This document shows, piece by piece, positions 35,401 through 44,556 of a stretch of DNA of 64,000 bases. The notes beneath the pieces were generated by a model. It saw only the letters and a list, made by a program, of their open reading frames with translations, did not search any database and had not been told where the DNA came from. The DNA is from Elephas maximus indicus (taxonomy: Eukaryota; Chordata; Mammalia; Proboscidea; Elephantidae): assembly GCF_024166365.1 (NCBI RefSeq), contig NC_064821.1:48325093-48389092 (forward strand), written 5' to 3'. How positions within the stretch are numbered: position 1 is the first letter of the stretch; each line of letters starts with the position of its first letter. The position numbers and the translations under genes are program-made.

Positions 35401-38400
35401 ATGCAAGCACCATAAGTGGAGCCTGGTCTAAGTCATAGGAAAAGAGTTACGTAGTGAAGGCAAATATTTATTGAGTGTTGCTGTCACCAGGCAGCATTCT
35501 AGACCCCTGATATACAAAACCCCTGTCCTCATGGAGCTTACATTCTAGCTTCTTAAATGGTCTCATGCAAGAAGGATAATGTCACATTTAGCTCTTTACC
35601 TTCTAAAATGCCTGTAATCCTATGAGGAGAAGAGCTATGCCAGTCGTCTTTTGTCCCCTAGCACGGCACTGGCGCATGTTGGTTGACCTGAAAAAAGGGA
35701 CACAAATGTTACTGAGGTTTCAAGGCAAAGGTGACATTTCCTTCTGGGTGATGTTCTTCAGAAACAAACATTTGTTTCTTGTTCCTAAAGTTTTCATTTT
35801 CCTACTCCAGGAAAGAGGTAGAAAAGATCTCTATTCAAGGACACCCACACACAAAAATGTTGCCAACTAGAGGGGTCTGAATTGTATCTGCGTGCAACAT
35901 GTTCTTGTAGACACCATGTTTGATTATAAGAAACATCATGTGCTATCTACTCTCACTTGGCATTTACCTTGAAAGGAGGAAATTGTTTTAATACAAAAAG
36001 ACAAGACTCTCAAATTAGGCACACACACACACACATATATACATGCACAGGGCAAAACTGACTGAGTAATTACTGAGATGCCAGGCAACATCTTGGAGTC
36101 CTAGTGGCACAGTGGTTAAGAGCTTGGCTGCTAACCAAAAAGATCAGCAGTTTGAATCCACCAGCCACTCCTTGGAAACCCTATAGGGCAGTTCTACTCT
36201 GCTCTATTGGGTCGCTATGAGTCGGAATCGACTCAATAACAATAGGTTTTTAGGCATCATCTCATTTAACCCTGATAAAAAAAATCCAGAGTGGTGTTTT
36301 TTTTTTTCCTTTCATTTTACAGAGACAATCATAAGACAAAATAACAACGACTGAAAATAAAAGTGTGGCAAAATCTAACAAATGTAAACATACAGAGATC
36401 AAGGATGGCAATAGTAGTATGAAACAATGTAGACTTCAGGGTAAAAAAGTGTTAAATAGGACAAAGGAATATTTTATTTTCTACCAAGAAGTTCAAACAA
36501 TCATGTATATTTACATACCAAATAATCTGTCAGATAAGGAGGCCCAAAATATAGGAATATCAATGATTGGAACAATACAATTAAGCTTGATTTAATTAAC
36601 ACATCTAGAATTTCATACTCAAAACAGCATACCCATTCTTTATAAATATCCATGCAATAGGTAAAAGAATTAGCCAACTATCATTCTACCAGAAAATTAA
36701 AATAAATTAAAAAAAATTCATCAGCCACACTCTCATTATATTATAAAATAACTGGAAATCAACACCAAAAGTATAATAATAGCAACAACAACTTATTTGG
36801 GAATTCGGAAACATTTTCATAAATAGCTCTTAGATGAAAAGGGAGCTCACAGGTGAAATTAAAAACAATATAGAATTCTGCTAGTATGGCAGGCTAGGTT
36901 ACCTGATGTTATTCTGGTTTAAAAAGACAAAAAAACAACATGCTTCACAGAGATTTTTTAGGATATTTAAAAAAGAAGTATCAGTAGATGCATAAATTAA
37001 TAAAGAATATTCAGAGACCATAATGTAAATAAAAGTGAGAACTCTCAGAAATAAGCTCAGGACTGCAGCTGGCTCTCACTTGAGGCCATTTGCTGAACCT
37101 GGTGAAATTATAGTTTGGTTTTCATAGACTTGCAAGTCATGGAACACTGGAGTCAAAGCTCAAAGACCTGGCAGAATAGGGCAGTTACTATGTAAAAAAT
37201 ATATTATCTGACAGCTTCCCAGAAGAATTGAAAGACATCAAACCATATATTCAGGAAGCCCATGAGTCAGGATAAATAAAAAGGAACCCACAATTAAATA
37301 CATCACAGTGAAATCACAAAACATCAAAGAGAAAATTTACAAATCAACCAGAGAGAAAAGACAGATTATCATGAAAGAAGTATAATTAGACCAAGAGTTG
37401 ACTCAACACAGCAACAATGAAAGCCAGAAGACAGTGGAATCATATTTTCGAAGTGCTGAGAGATATCAATAGCTAGCCTAGAATTGTATATGCAGGAAAA
37501 ATACCTGTCAAGAATGTAGACAAAATCAAGACATTTTCAGAACAACAGAAATTACGCTTGCCACTTTGTATATTTCTGTTGTTTACTTCTTTCTCTCCCT
37601 TCTATTAATGACCAAATACTCATAGGGAAAAAATCAAATACTTATTTCAAGAATGAATGGAGGAATGAGTTTTGGAATAATACCTCTGGGCTTGAGATCT
37701 TCTCACAACTGCTTTATCAGGGTTTGCTAACTTTCAAATTACACAGTGCCCCTTCTCCTTTATAATTCACTTCATGTTGCCTGCAGGTTTGGACGCTAGA
37801 AAACTCCTTGTTCGCTCACCAGAATGAGATGCTCCACAATGACTACCGTAGGACCCAGCCACTGAACAACAGGGTGGTGGAAGCTAACTTCAAGTATTTT
37901 CCTAATCATCGTGAGTAAGATCAAGTATTATTTATTTTTTGCAATTTGTTGGTTCCTTGCTTTCCTTCCTTCTCTGGGTAAACCCATTTCTTCTACTAGC
38001 AATAGTAAGGAAAGTAGCACCATTTGAGCAGCAGGAGGCTTAGATAGGCCAGCTTGCACAGGGATTGGGGCCAAGGGGGCTGACTCATTTTCCCAGTTCA
38101 CGCAGTGAGTGAGGCCAGTGAATAGACAAGAGAAGAGTGTGGGAATAGGCAACTTTATGATTTATTATCTACTGGTTTTGGCCAGAGACAGTTGGAGAAG
38201 TAAGATGTCAGCAGCACCCAGAAGTTGTCATAAGAGTGCCAATTTGTTTCCTCACATCTTTACCTTGGTCTATATTATAAATGGATACCCAACTCCTAGA
38301 CATTCCCTCAAGGTGGGGTTAAGTAGACCACATATTGTTTACTACCTTTGCTTCGGTATCAAGCCTCAGATACCAGGCTACCAGAAGTAGGCAAGAGAAG

Positions 38401-40313
38401 TTCAGCCTCTGTTGGACCCTCTACTCCATTGGGTCAGGCTTCAACTGTGTTCTTGGATCACCTCATTTCTGCGGTTGCAAGAAAGTAAATATTCTGCAGT
38501 CTTCCCATCCTTATTTTGTCTGCTTCTCCATAAAGTTGTGGTGAACTGCACACATTCTCTAAATTCATTGTTGTTACAATGCATTTCTATTAGCTATTCC
38601 TGATACTTCTATATCCTCTAATAAAAGAGAATCCAGCTCCAATCAATATTGCCCACTTAATATTACCCCACTTTTATATGTGTCTTTCAAAACTTTAAAA
38701 TCTGCCCCCCAAAAGGCCCATTTATGATTTTCTCCCTGTCTCTCCTTCCTGGTTCATAGATTGTTTTCGCTTATTTCAGTTTGCTCCTCCAACACAATAC
38801 TAATAGAGGAAAAAAATGACACCACCTATAGTTATAATTTTCCCATCATATTGTTGTTGTTAGGTGCCGTCCAGTTGGTCCTGACTCATAGTGACCCTAT
38901 GTACAACAGAACAAAACTGCCTGGTTCTGCACCACCCTTATAATCGTTGTTATGCTCGAGCCCATTGTCGCAGCCACTATGTCAGTCTATCTAGTTGACA
39001 GTCTTCCTCTTTTTCACTGACCCTCTACTTTGCCAAGCATGATGTCCTTCTCCAGGGACTGATCCCTCCTGATAACATGTCCAAAGTATGTGAGGCGTAG
39101 TCTTGCCATCCCCATCCTTGCTTCTAAGGAGCATTCTGGTTGTACTTCTTCCAAGATAAATTTTTTCATTCTTTTGGTAGCCTATGATATATATCCTATG
39201 CTATATAAAATATTAATAGCAACAATTACTTTTTCTAAAGGTTGAAAGTTTCTTAAACATGTCCAGCTCCTAGAAGCCAAAGAGAGCTTATACCTACCGG
39301 TCAGTCCCTTTGTTCTAAGTTTTGCTATGTTTGCCTGCTTTCTGTAACTATGAATTTTACATTATTCTTGAACAGGCACCAAAAAACTGTATGACATATG
39401 CCACATCTTAAATGCTCTTTCGAATATGGGGTCACTCCAATTTACCCTCAGGAGGAAGCTCAGATGTACCAGATACCTACCTCCTAGACAAAATGCTCCA
39501 TGTTGCAATTTACATGTATGTCTATTGTGGCCCTCTGTCCTGAGACTCGTTGTTTAGAATTATTACTTCAACTCCCAATAAATAATAAGAGGGCTTCTTC
39601 TCCTTCCTTCACCCCCCGCAATCAAGAAATCTGAATTATGGCCTCTCTTAGCCAAAAATAGCATAGAAACCTGGGTATCATCTTGCTCCACTTCCACTCA
39701 GGCCCACATTTCCACACAGCAGTGATTGTTGGCTCCAGCCAACTCAGTTGTGTGACCCACATGATAATCTCATAGTTCTGTAGACTTCCACCCCAGACAG
39801 GTTAATGCGATCAATCTGTTAATGAGGAATGACCTAAGAAACCAAGGTCAGTTACGGGAACTAGACAACAGCAAATACAGACCTCTTCTCATTTATTTAT
39901 GAGAAAGCACCTATGTACCCTGAAATAAGGGCCACTGAGAGTCACGTGAGAAACCAAGGTCCAAGAGTAGAACTATCTTCAAAATGGTGCGCCTTGGATT
40001 CTGGCAGCTTACAAGCCCAAATTCAGATACAGTGAAGACGCTTAGAGTCAATAGAAAGGGCGCATGGAGGGCATTTAAAGAATAAAAAGTGCTTGCCTTA
40101 AATACAGGCATGGGGAGTAGGGTCTAGTTGGCCTGCATTCTGTTTTCATGAGAACCTTCAAAGTTTCAGCCTTTTTCTACTAACAACCATTCTTTTTATG
40201 GGTACATTCTAGACACTGAGTTCAAATACTACCTAAGACAGATTCTTGATGTAGTCACTGACTTGGAAGGATCTACTGAAAAGAAGAAGCCTAAGAGAAA
40301 AAGTGATGATTAA
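20400..40313 (+). CDS. CA6: Carbonic anhydrase VI (secreted), whole coding span, 8 exons
   Basis: Secreted zinc enzyme that interconverts CO2 and bicarbonate, known from saliva and milk. Coding exons: 20400-20475, 23090-23269, 27231-27379, 28696-28788, 32156-32225, 35018-35175, 37787-37910, 40213-40313. They total 951 nt, giving 316 residues plus TAA; human CA6 is 308. Seen directly: hydrophobic signal peptide (about residues 1-16), proton-shuttle His84 (NNGHT), zinc ligands His110/His112 (MHFHWGG) and His137 (EIHVVHYN), gatekeeper Glu124 (GSEHT) and Thr219 (SLTTPPCTE), Cys41 and Cys223 for the family disulphide. CA6 rather than another isozyme is indicated by the signal peptide, the YPACGG and [11 protein letters not shown] motifs and a C-terminal extension without membrane anchor. 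No stop or frameshift interrupts it, so it looks functional. Oddities: no N-X-S/T sequon anywhere and a Lys-rich tail. No neighbouring gene is visible in the window. Confidence 0.96.
20476..21808 (+). other. CA6 intron 1, first part; no repeat recognised
   Basis: Unique-looking intronic sequence with no second exon evident. Confidence 0.5.
21809..22035 (+). mobile_element. AfroSINE (long, diverged), CA6 intron 1
   Basis: 'tggaatccctgggtggtgta' to 'catgaatcagaattgacagg'. Confidence 0.85.
22392..22550 (-). mobile_element. AfroSINE, CA6 intron 1
   Basis: 'actgccccatagggttccca' to 'actgcgccaccagggctct'; part of the tail is deleted. Confidence 0.9.
23090..23269 (+). CDS. CA6: CA6 exon 2
   Basis: 180 nt, entered in phase 1 (completes Glu26) and left in phase 1, residues 26-85. 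It begins [18 protein letters not shown] and contains QSPINLQ, a hallmark of alpha-carbonic anhydrases, and ends NNGHT with the proton-shuttle His84 (His64 in CA2 numbering). Cys41 is the first Cys of the conserved disulphide. The acceptor is a pyrimidine tract ending TTTCAG; the donor is CAG|GTAAGG. At human CA6 glycosylation site Asn67 this copy reads Lys66-Leu-Lys, so the sequon is absent. Confidence 0.96.
23489..23655 (+). repeat. 37-bp minisatellite in CA6 intron 2
   Basis: Units start at 23489, 23526, 23563, 23600 and 23637 (the last partial), exactly 37 bp apart. The core is 'gttcagtggaaaaaggcc'. Copies differ by only one or two bases (e.g. gggcctc versus gtgcctc), so the array is young. 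Because 37 is not a multiple of 3, all three forward frames stay open across it. Confidence 0.95.
23660..24180 (-). mobile_element. Interspersed repeat, probably L1 3' UTR, CA6 intron 2
   Basis: Begins at an A/T-rich tract; 23960-24110 is the inverted match of 17545-17700. Confidence 0.6.
24215..24335 (+). mobile_element. L2 3' end, CA6 intron 2
   Basis: 'taagttccttgagagtggag' and 'ggcatagagtaggtgcttaa' are L2 3' landmarks. Confidence 0.8.
24450..24910. mobile_element. Old L1 3' UTR-type repeat, CA6 intron 2
   Basis: 'gcacagagttcccatattca' and 'ctgcatttagttgtcatatt' recall a common old L1 3' segment; a partial relative is at 3510-3580. Confidence 0.55.
25280..25478 (+). mobile_element. AfroSINE (long form), CA6 intron 2
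   Basis: 'agagccctagtggtacaatg' to 'gttggcacccagcaacaaca'. Confidence 0.92.
25685..26107 (-). mobile_element. MaLR-like LTR, CA6 intron 2
   Basis: 'acctagtgctgctataacag' to 'caattcaatccataacatg'; AACCATC lies on both sides (25678-25684, 26108-26114), a likely target duplication. Confidence 0.8.
26108..27230 (+). other. CA6 intron 2, last part; nothing recognised
   Basis: No repeat or alternative exon could be supported. Confidence 0.4.
27231..27379 (+). CDS. CA6: CA6 exon 3 (zinc ligands 1 and 2)
   Basis: 149 nt, residues 86-135. Contains QMHFHWGGG with zinc ligands His110 and His112, and SGSEHTIDG with Glu124, the partner of the gatekeeper Thr. The acceptor is CTTTCCAG; the donor GAG|GTATCA matches the consensus only weakly after GT. 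The phase goes from 1 to 0, and the next exon joins as E|IHVVHYN, exactly the family pattern, so the junction is secure despite the weak donor. Confidence 0.95.
27455..27900 (+). mobile_element. Ancient LINE (L2-like), CA6 intron 3
   Basis: 'catttattcagcaactattg', 'tgtccccatggaattcaca' and 'gttgctctgtgccaggct' are old LINE phrases. Confidence 0.5.
28696..28788 (+). CDS. CA6: CA6 exon 4 (zinc ligand 3)
   Basis: 93 nt, phase 0 to 0, residues 136-166. [16 protein letters not shown] carries the third zinc ligand, His137. It ends AAFCE: Cys165 is an extra cysteine where the human protein has Val. The acceptor is CCCCCACAG; the donor is GAG|GTAAGT, a perfect consensus. A length of 93 nt is usual for this exon in alpha-CA genes. 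Confidence 0.96.
29071..29238 (+). mobile_element. AfroSINE, CA6 intron 4
   Basis: Near-consensus short form ending in T14. GACACACCTGG target duplication just before 29071 and at 29239-29249. Confidence 0.95.
29325..31640 (+). mobile_element. HAL1-like / old L1 element, CA6 intron 4
   Basis: 'gcagcaagagaaaaaggatt', 'aaccaagaattctatatcca' and 'aaatactaaaggaagtcttt' mark the ORF1 3' part. Then 'aagctgtattggagcgaagt' marks the HAL1-type 3' region rather than ORF2. No intact frame. Confidence 0.7.
31641..32155 (+). other. CA6 intron 4, last part; nothing recognised
   Basis: A 128-codon frame at 31646-32032 has no recognisable domain and lies in mixed repeat/unique intron sequence. Confidence 0.4.
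32156..32225 (+). CDS. CA6: CA6 exon 5
   Basis: 70 nt, phase 0 to 1, residues 167-189 plus the first base of Gly190. It encodes [18 protein letters not shown] followed by NIRYP, aligning with the ENTYYS and YPG landmarks of mammalian CA6. The acceptor is TTTTTCCTACAG; the donor is CAG|GTAAGG. Asn173 is followed by Thr-Tyr, which is not a sequon. Confidence 0.93.
32440..32655 (-). mobile_element. AfroSINE (long form), CA6 intron 5
   Basis: 'cattgagttgactctggctc' to 'ttacaccacccagggactcc'. Confidence 0.92.
33405..33975 (+). mobile_element. L2 (CR1-clade) ORF2 remnant, CA6 intron 5
   Basis: The frame 33376-33735 reads [16 protein letters not shown] then [11 protein letters not shown], recalling the L2 segment upstream of the RT ('SKANPS...STGSFP'). 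Old and broken. Confidence 0.7.
34041..34093. repeat. A17-T21 tract between direct repeats
   Basis: 'ttggcataa' begins at 34043 and again near 34085; between them are only A (34049-34065) and T (34066-34086). Lies in CA6 intron 5. Confidence 0.85.
34620..34870 (+). mobile_element. MIR SINE, CA6 intron 5
   Basis: 'cctcattttagagaccagga' followed by diverged 'gccactcagccagag'. Confidence 0.7.
35018..35175 (+). CDS. CA6: CA6 exon 6 (gatekeeper Thr, disulphide Cys)
   Basis: 158 nt, phase 1 to 0, residues 190-242. Contains [20 protein letters not shown]: Thr219 is the gatekeeper (Thr199 in CA2 numbering) and Cys223 is the second half of the Cys41 disulphide. It continues with [19 protein letters not shown]. 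The acceptor is CTGGGTTAG, with TAG rather than CAG; the donor is CAG|GTATGT. Confidence 0.96.
35455..35610 (+). mobile_element. Ancient LINE/L2-like fragment, CA6 intron 6
   Basis: 'tatttattgagtgttgctgt' and 'ctcatggagcttacattcta'. Confidence 0.55.
36021..36046. repeat. (CA)n microsatellite
   Basis: Eight to nine AC units followed by short AT alternation, CA6 intron 6. Confidence 0.85.
36094..36254 (+). mobile_element. AfroSINE (short form), CA6 intron 6
   Basis: 'ttggagtcctagtggcacag' to 'tcaataacaataggttttt'. Confidence 0.93.
36900..37560 (+). mobile_element. HAL1-like / old L1 fragment, CA6 intron 6
   Basis: 'caatgaaagccagaagacag', 'gaagtgctgagagatatcaa' and 'gacattttcagaacaacaga' are ORF1-3' phrases, diverged. 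36255-36900 is AT-rich and possibly part of it. Confidence 0.6.
37787..37910 (+). CDS. CA6: CA6 exon 7
   Basis: 124 nt, phase 0 to 1, residues 243-283 plus the first base of codon 284. Encodes [18 protein letters not shown] and [17 protein letters not shown], the Arg-rich block at the end of the catalytic fold. The acceptor is TTGCCTGCAG; the donor is ATC|GTGAGT. Human glycosylation site Asn256 (N-K-T) corresponds to Asn255-Glu-Met here, so the Thr is lost. Confidence 0.94.
38850..39190 (-). mobile_element. RTE LINE 3' end, CA6 intron 7
   Basis: 'aggtgccgtccagttggtcc', 'caagcatgatgtccttctcc' and 'ctaaggagcattctggttgt'. Confidence 0.88.
39191..40212 (+). other. CA6 intron 7, last part; nothing recognised
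   Basis: No repeat family or exon identified. Confidence 0.4.
40213..40313 (+). CDS. CA6: CA6 exon 8 (C-terminal tail and stop)
   Basis: 101 nt including TAA at 40311-40313, residues 284-316. The frame closes exactly with codon 284 split [20 protein letters not shown] aligns with the amphipathic C-terminal helix of human CA6 (SEFQFYL...). The last residues, [13 protein letters not shown], are strongly basic and replace the human ending. The acceptor is ACATTCTAG. The terminal residues rest on phase and on the TEFKYYL match rather than on close homology. Confidence 0.88.
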
Positions 40314-40605
40314 CCAGCCTGAAATGTACACTAGTACAAGAAGAGGGGGCCTCACCTGCCCTAAGAAATCCTGTGTGTCCAGATAATCACTCCTCCGGTT
40401 ACCTGTTGAACTTCTGATTAAAACAGTGGAAGCCATCATTGATAAAAGGAAGTGAGATGGCTTAAATGTATGAGAAGGGACTTGAGTTAGACAACATCGA
40501 TGGAAGTTGATTGGAATGGAAACTTAACTATCCTTCTGTTAAATCATTCATTTTGATCTGCCTAAATTGCAAACCAGCCTGACCTTCCTTTTAGCATTTA
40601 GATGT

Positions 40606-40611
40606 AATAAA
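40606..40611 (+). terminator. CA6: CA6 polyadenylation signal
   Basis: AATAAA 293 bases after the stop codon, inside AT-rich DNA, with T-rich sequence following. The inferred 3' UTR is about 40314-40630. Confidence 0.75.
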
Positions 40612-40631
40612 ATAATTTTGGAAATTTGTCA

Positions 40632-41319
40632 TTTTAAAATTTCTCCTTCCTATTCCTTTGTACCACTTCAAATACCCCTTCTTTGTCCTTTCCTAAGGGA
40701 TGCAAAAATGAGGGGATAGAGAGCAAGACAGGAGGGAAAGGAATTTCCAGGACCAAGATTAAGAATAAGAAAATAGATTCTCATATTGGGAACTTGTTGG
40801 TGGGGGCATTTGGAGCAGTGATCGTGCCCAGTGAGTAAAACAAAGGCCGGAGAAAAGAAAGAAGGCAGGCCACCAAAGAGATGGAGGAAGGAGAGATAAC
40901 CCCATTGCAAACCCTGTCTTTATGAGTTGAATGGAGTCTGGCCTTTTTGTCACTAGACCTGGGTTCAGATGCCCTTCCTGCCATTTACTAGTAATGTGGG
41001 ATAATAAAATAACCTGTCTTTTAGGGCTGTGGTTTGATTAAATAAGGTAGTGCTTGAAAAGTACGCAGCCGAGTGGCTATTATTTTTATTAGTCAACTAT
41101 GCACATTCTTCCTTGCTGCCCCTTCCTTATAAGACAGGGAGCAAAGGCCCTGAGATCGGAGGGTGCCTGTTTGAGAAGTAGCAAAAAGATTGCTGTGGTT
41201 AGAGGAGAAACAAGTAAAAGAGAAACAGACTATACTATCAGGGAGGTAATTAAGGGGTTGAGTGTGGAACCTAGAGACTTAGTAAGACACGAAACAGAGG
41301 GGCCCCCAAATCTGCAAAC
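40632..41319. other. CA6 downstream flank; nothing recognised
   Basis: No second gene begins here. Confidence 0.4.
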
Positions 41320-41861
41320 GAAGTAACAAGAAATGGGCCAGGGCGCAGAAACAAAGCCATTCCCCAGAACGATGGGGCAGGGTATCTAAAAATAGCCTGC
41401 AAACTTCTTTAAAGTTGCGTTTCAGAAGCAACTGGAGACCAGGTCTAGGGACACGCGCAGAACATCCACCTGTGGCCGCTGTGTGACCTTCCACCGGGGC
41501 AGTGAGGGGCTACAGTCCCAGCCAGGGAATTGAACCCGGGAAGCAAGAGACTGTGCAGGCGCAACACCCCATAATAAGTCCTGCTACAAACCCCAGAGGC
41601 CTCCAGGACAGGAGCCATCTTGGAAAGCTGCTGCTTGCGCACCTTAGTTAACATATCTCTGCCTGTGTCTATGAATAAACATGAATCTTCTCCCACCCAA
41701 GAACTTTTAAAAACTCGGGGCCCATCTTTTGTTCTGTGAGATGAGGTTAAGCATTGCTCTAGGCCCTCCTCGTCTCCGCTTGCAAGCCTCTTCAATAAAG
41801 CTTTGCTCGTGTGGAAAGCTGCGTGCCTTACCTGCTCATTCTTGACCAGTGAGAGGCAACA
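41320..41861 (+). mobile_element. Solo LTR of an ERV (class I type), 5' edge uncertain
   Basis: 'cttcaataaagctttgctcg' is an LTR polyA signal; the end 'gagaggcaaca' has the CA terminus. The left boundary is a guess. Confidence 0.55.
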
Positions 41862-41999
41862 GCATTATTCCAGTAACACTTACTGATTTTTTAACTTCCT
41901 CCTTTTCTCTAACTCAGCTCGCCCTCATTTTTCTGAATTCCTTGATCTACTCTCATTCTACTTTTGTTCTTCCATGTTAATATTCATCATATTCAAAAT

Positions 42000-42085
42000 C
42001 ATATTTATCTTCATTCAGCCCTCAAGGCAATCCTCAATGAAGTTCTATCATCCCCAGTTTTCAGGAAAAGAAACTGAGATGCTGT
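42000..42085 (+). mobile_element. MIR fragment
   Basis: 'ccccagttttcaggaaaaga' then 'aactgagatgct'. Confidence 0.55.
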
Positions 42086-43080
42086 GGTGAAATGAGTTCC
42101 TTTATGTGGACCTTTGCTTTGGTTCTTTGGAAAAACATCTTGGAGGTTTCTCCCCTAAGGCCCGAGGAGTTACCTTTACCCTAGTTTCCTACCCAGAAGG
42201 GTTTGTTACTTTTGTCCAGATTGATATTTTCTGGGCAAGCTGTAAACAACTTGGTTTGATACTTTTTGTCTGGTCCTGGGCTGTAACCTGCCCTGTGATC
42301 GGTATGCACCTTGCAGGAATTGGTCAATAAACGATGCAAATGAAGTGTTTATAGCCTACGATGCAAATGAAGTGTCTATAGCCTACTATGCAAATGAAGT
42401 GTCTGTGGCCTACCAAGAGAGGACCGGTCAGTTCATGGCCCTGGTGGGAGGACCATCCCTTGATATCAACAAGGAGTTTGTGTATATAAGTAGCCAACCT
42501 CACAAAGGTTTTTCAGACAGAAAGAAGCAAGAAGAAAAGCAGAAGGAAGAAAGAAGAGAGAAGCAGAGAGAGAGAGGAGGCAAGGAACCTCCTAAAAGAA
42601 CTGTAACATGTATTAAGGGCTGTGACATTAAAGACAGTGAGAGGCCCAGAAGGGGCCCAGCTGCAGAGTCGATGGTGACAGATGGTAGGACCTAGAAGAG
42701 CCTGTCCTGAGGGGGCTAAGAGGAGCCTCTCCTGAGGGGGTCAAAAGGAGGCCTGTGGTTAGGGCTGAAAGGGGGCCTGCACGGTTGAGAGGAGCTTAGA
42801 GAGCTGTCCTGCACTGAAAAAGGGAGACTTTGTCTACAGGCTTCCTGATCCTGATCCTGATCCTGAGTTGCACTCAACCACTTAACTGCAAGTATGGTCT
42901 GAGTTCTGTGTGGCCATTGCAATGGATTATTGAACCCAGAAGAGAAGTAGAAAGTACTGTGGGAGGGATGGCTGGTGTCAGAATTAGTAGAAAGGTTGGA
43001 GAGTGGAAGCATGTCTGAGCTCCACCTCATGGGAACCGCTTTGGGCTAATCCTGGTCATTATCCCCTCCTGAAGTTAGAC
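42086..43080 (+). mobile_element. LTR-like region, family not recognised
   Basis: Holds the 27-bp octamer repeat, a TATA-like 'gtgtatataagtagcc' at 42480, a purine run (42515-42590) and four 'cctgat' units near 42845. No retroviral gene and no clear boundaries. Confidence 0.35.
42333..42413 (+). repeat. 27-bp tandem repeat, 3 units
   Basis: Units start at 42333, 42360 and 42387, core 'atgcaaatgaagtgtctata'. ATGCAAAT is an octamer motif, so three octamers lie 27 bp apart, within an LTR-like region. Confidence 0.85.
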
Positions 43081-43117
43081 AGGTTCTGACAACATGACTA
43101 CTACTGCCACCTCATAG

Positions 43118-43150
43118 GAATCACCATCAGCTTTGGGCTGATGGTGATTC
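43118..43150. repeat. 14-bp hairpin
   Basis: 'gaatcaccatcagc' at 43118-43131 and its reverse complement at 43137-43150, loop tttgg. It sits in an imperfect direct repeat of the stretch starting near 43020 (cacctcat...ctttgggct...cctgaagttag occurs twice). Confidence 0.75.
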
Positions 43151-43185
43151 TCTCTCATTCTCCTGAAGTTAGAGGACTTCAGATA

Positions 43186-43270
43186 CTACCATCTTACAGG
43201 TGCAGAGAGGTCAGGTGATTTGCCTGAGATCTCCCAGGTAGTAGGTGGTAAAGCCAGGATTCCAATCCAA
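43186..43270 (+). mobile_element. MIR fragment
   Basis: 'caggtgatttgcctgagatc' and 'ggtagtaggtggtaaagcca'. Confidence 0.65.
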
Positions 43271-43319
43271 GTCTTTTGTATTAAATTCCTAGTTTATTCA
43301 AAGACAGAAGTCTTCCCTT

Positions 43320-43810
43320 TCACTTATTCAGCAAGCATTTGTCAAACTCCTGTTAGTGTACATGTTAAGTACTGGGGGTACAGAGATGAGTGAGGGGTGG
43401 TTCCTATTGTATGGAGTTCATGTTCATGAGTAGAACAGATATTTAAACAAGTAATCACCATGTGATAGGGAGAATTCCTGTGTTCAAAAGCTCCATGGAG
43501 GAGCTGGTGCTTGGCCTGAGTTTTGAAGGCTGGGAAGGAGTTTGTGTGGTGAACACAGTGGGGGTAGGATGGGGACATCATAGGCAGAGAGAATAGCATG
43601 TACTGATGTGAAAACACATAGGGAGTGAAAGTCATTTGGTATGCCCAGAGCATCAGGTTCAAGGAAATTGGCAGAGAACGTGGCGTACAGCTAGGGGGAG
43701 GTGAGATCATCCTAGTGTCTCTGTCTGATTTTATCCTGTGGGTGATAGGCAGCTATTGCAGGGTTTTAAGCAGGGGAATGACATGATAAGATTTATTCTT
43801 TCAACCAGAA
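43320..43810. mobile_element. Ancient LINE remnant (L2-like)
   Basis: 'tactgggggtacagagatga', 'ggcagctattgcagggtttt' and 'agcaggggaatgacatgata'. Confidence 0.55.
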
Positions 43811-43969
43811 ATGTGTCTACAATGAGTTGGAAATGCAATGATGAACAATACAGCCAAGTACCTTACACCCCTGTGAGGAAAGAGATATTATAAACAAGTG
43901 AACAAGGAAGTAAACAAGTAAGAGGACATATACTTGTACTCCGTGACCCACCCCGAGACTCTATCCCAA

Positions 43970-44420
43970 AGAAAGACTTGCAAAAAAGCTATTCATTGCA
44001 GCCCTATTTGCAGCAACATGGTGCAACCACGCAAATGCCTATCCATTGGGGGCTGGTCGCCTAAACCAGGGTAATTCACATAACGGAGGCCTATGCAGAG
44101 AATAATCTCTAGGCTACACTTCTGAGTGAAAAGAAGCAAGATGCAGAACAGTGTATGTGTGCATATATTTTCATGTATGGCATAAGAAAGTTTGGAAACA
44201 TGAATATATTTAGGCACTGGCTTATGTTTTCAAACATAAACAAGGGAAAAAGAATCCAAAAATTATTTAAAGTGGTTTTCTAAAAGGAAGAGGTAGGGGA
44301 AAGAGTAAGACAATGGGGTTGGAAGATGGATTTTCCTGGGTATTCTTTGTTTTGTAGTTTTGACTTTAGAGCCTTGTGTTTGACATAATATAAAACAAAA
44401 TTAAGTAGAAAAGAAAAAAA
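43970..44420 (+). mobile_element. Old L1 3' end
   Basis: 'tattcattgcagccctattt' (ORF2 3') through a 3' UTR ending 'taatataaaacaaaattaag'. Confidence 0.75.
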
Positions 44421-44556
44421 TCAATCCCTAAACTTAAAAACACACTAAATCAATTGAGCAATTATATATTGAGTGGGTGGTATAAATACACATGGAAAAA
44501 TTATTCCAAGTTTTTTCAAAACATGGTATTTTTATTGTTAAGACCTACTGGAGTAA

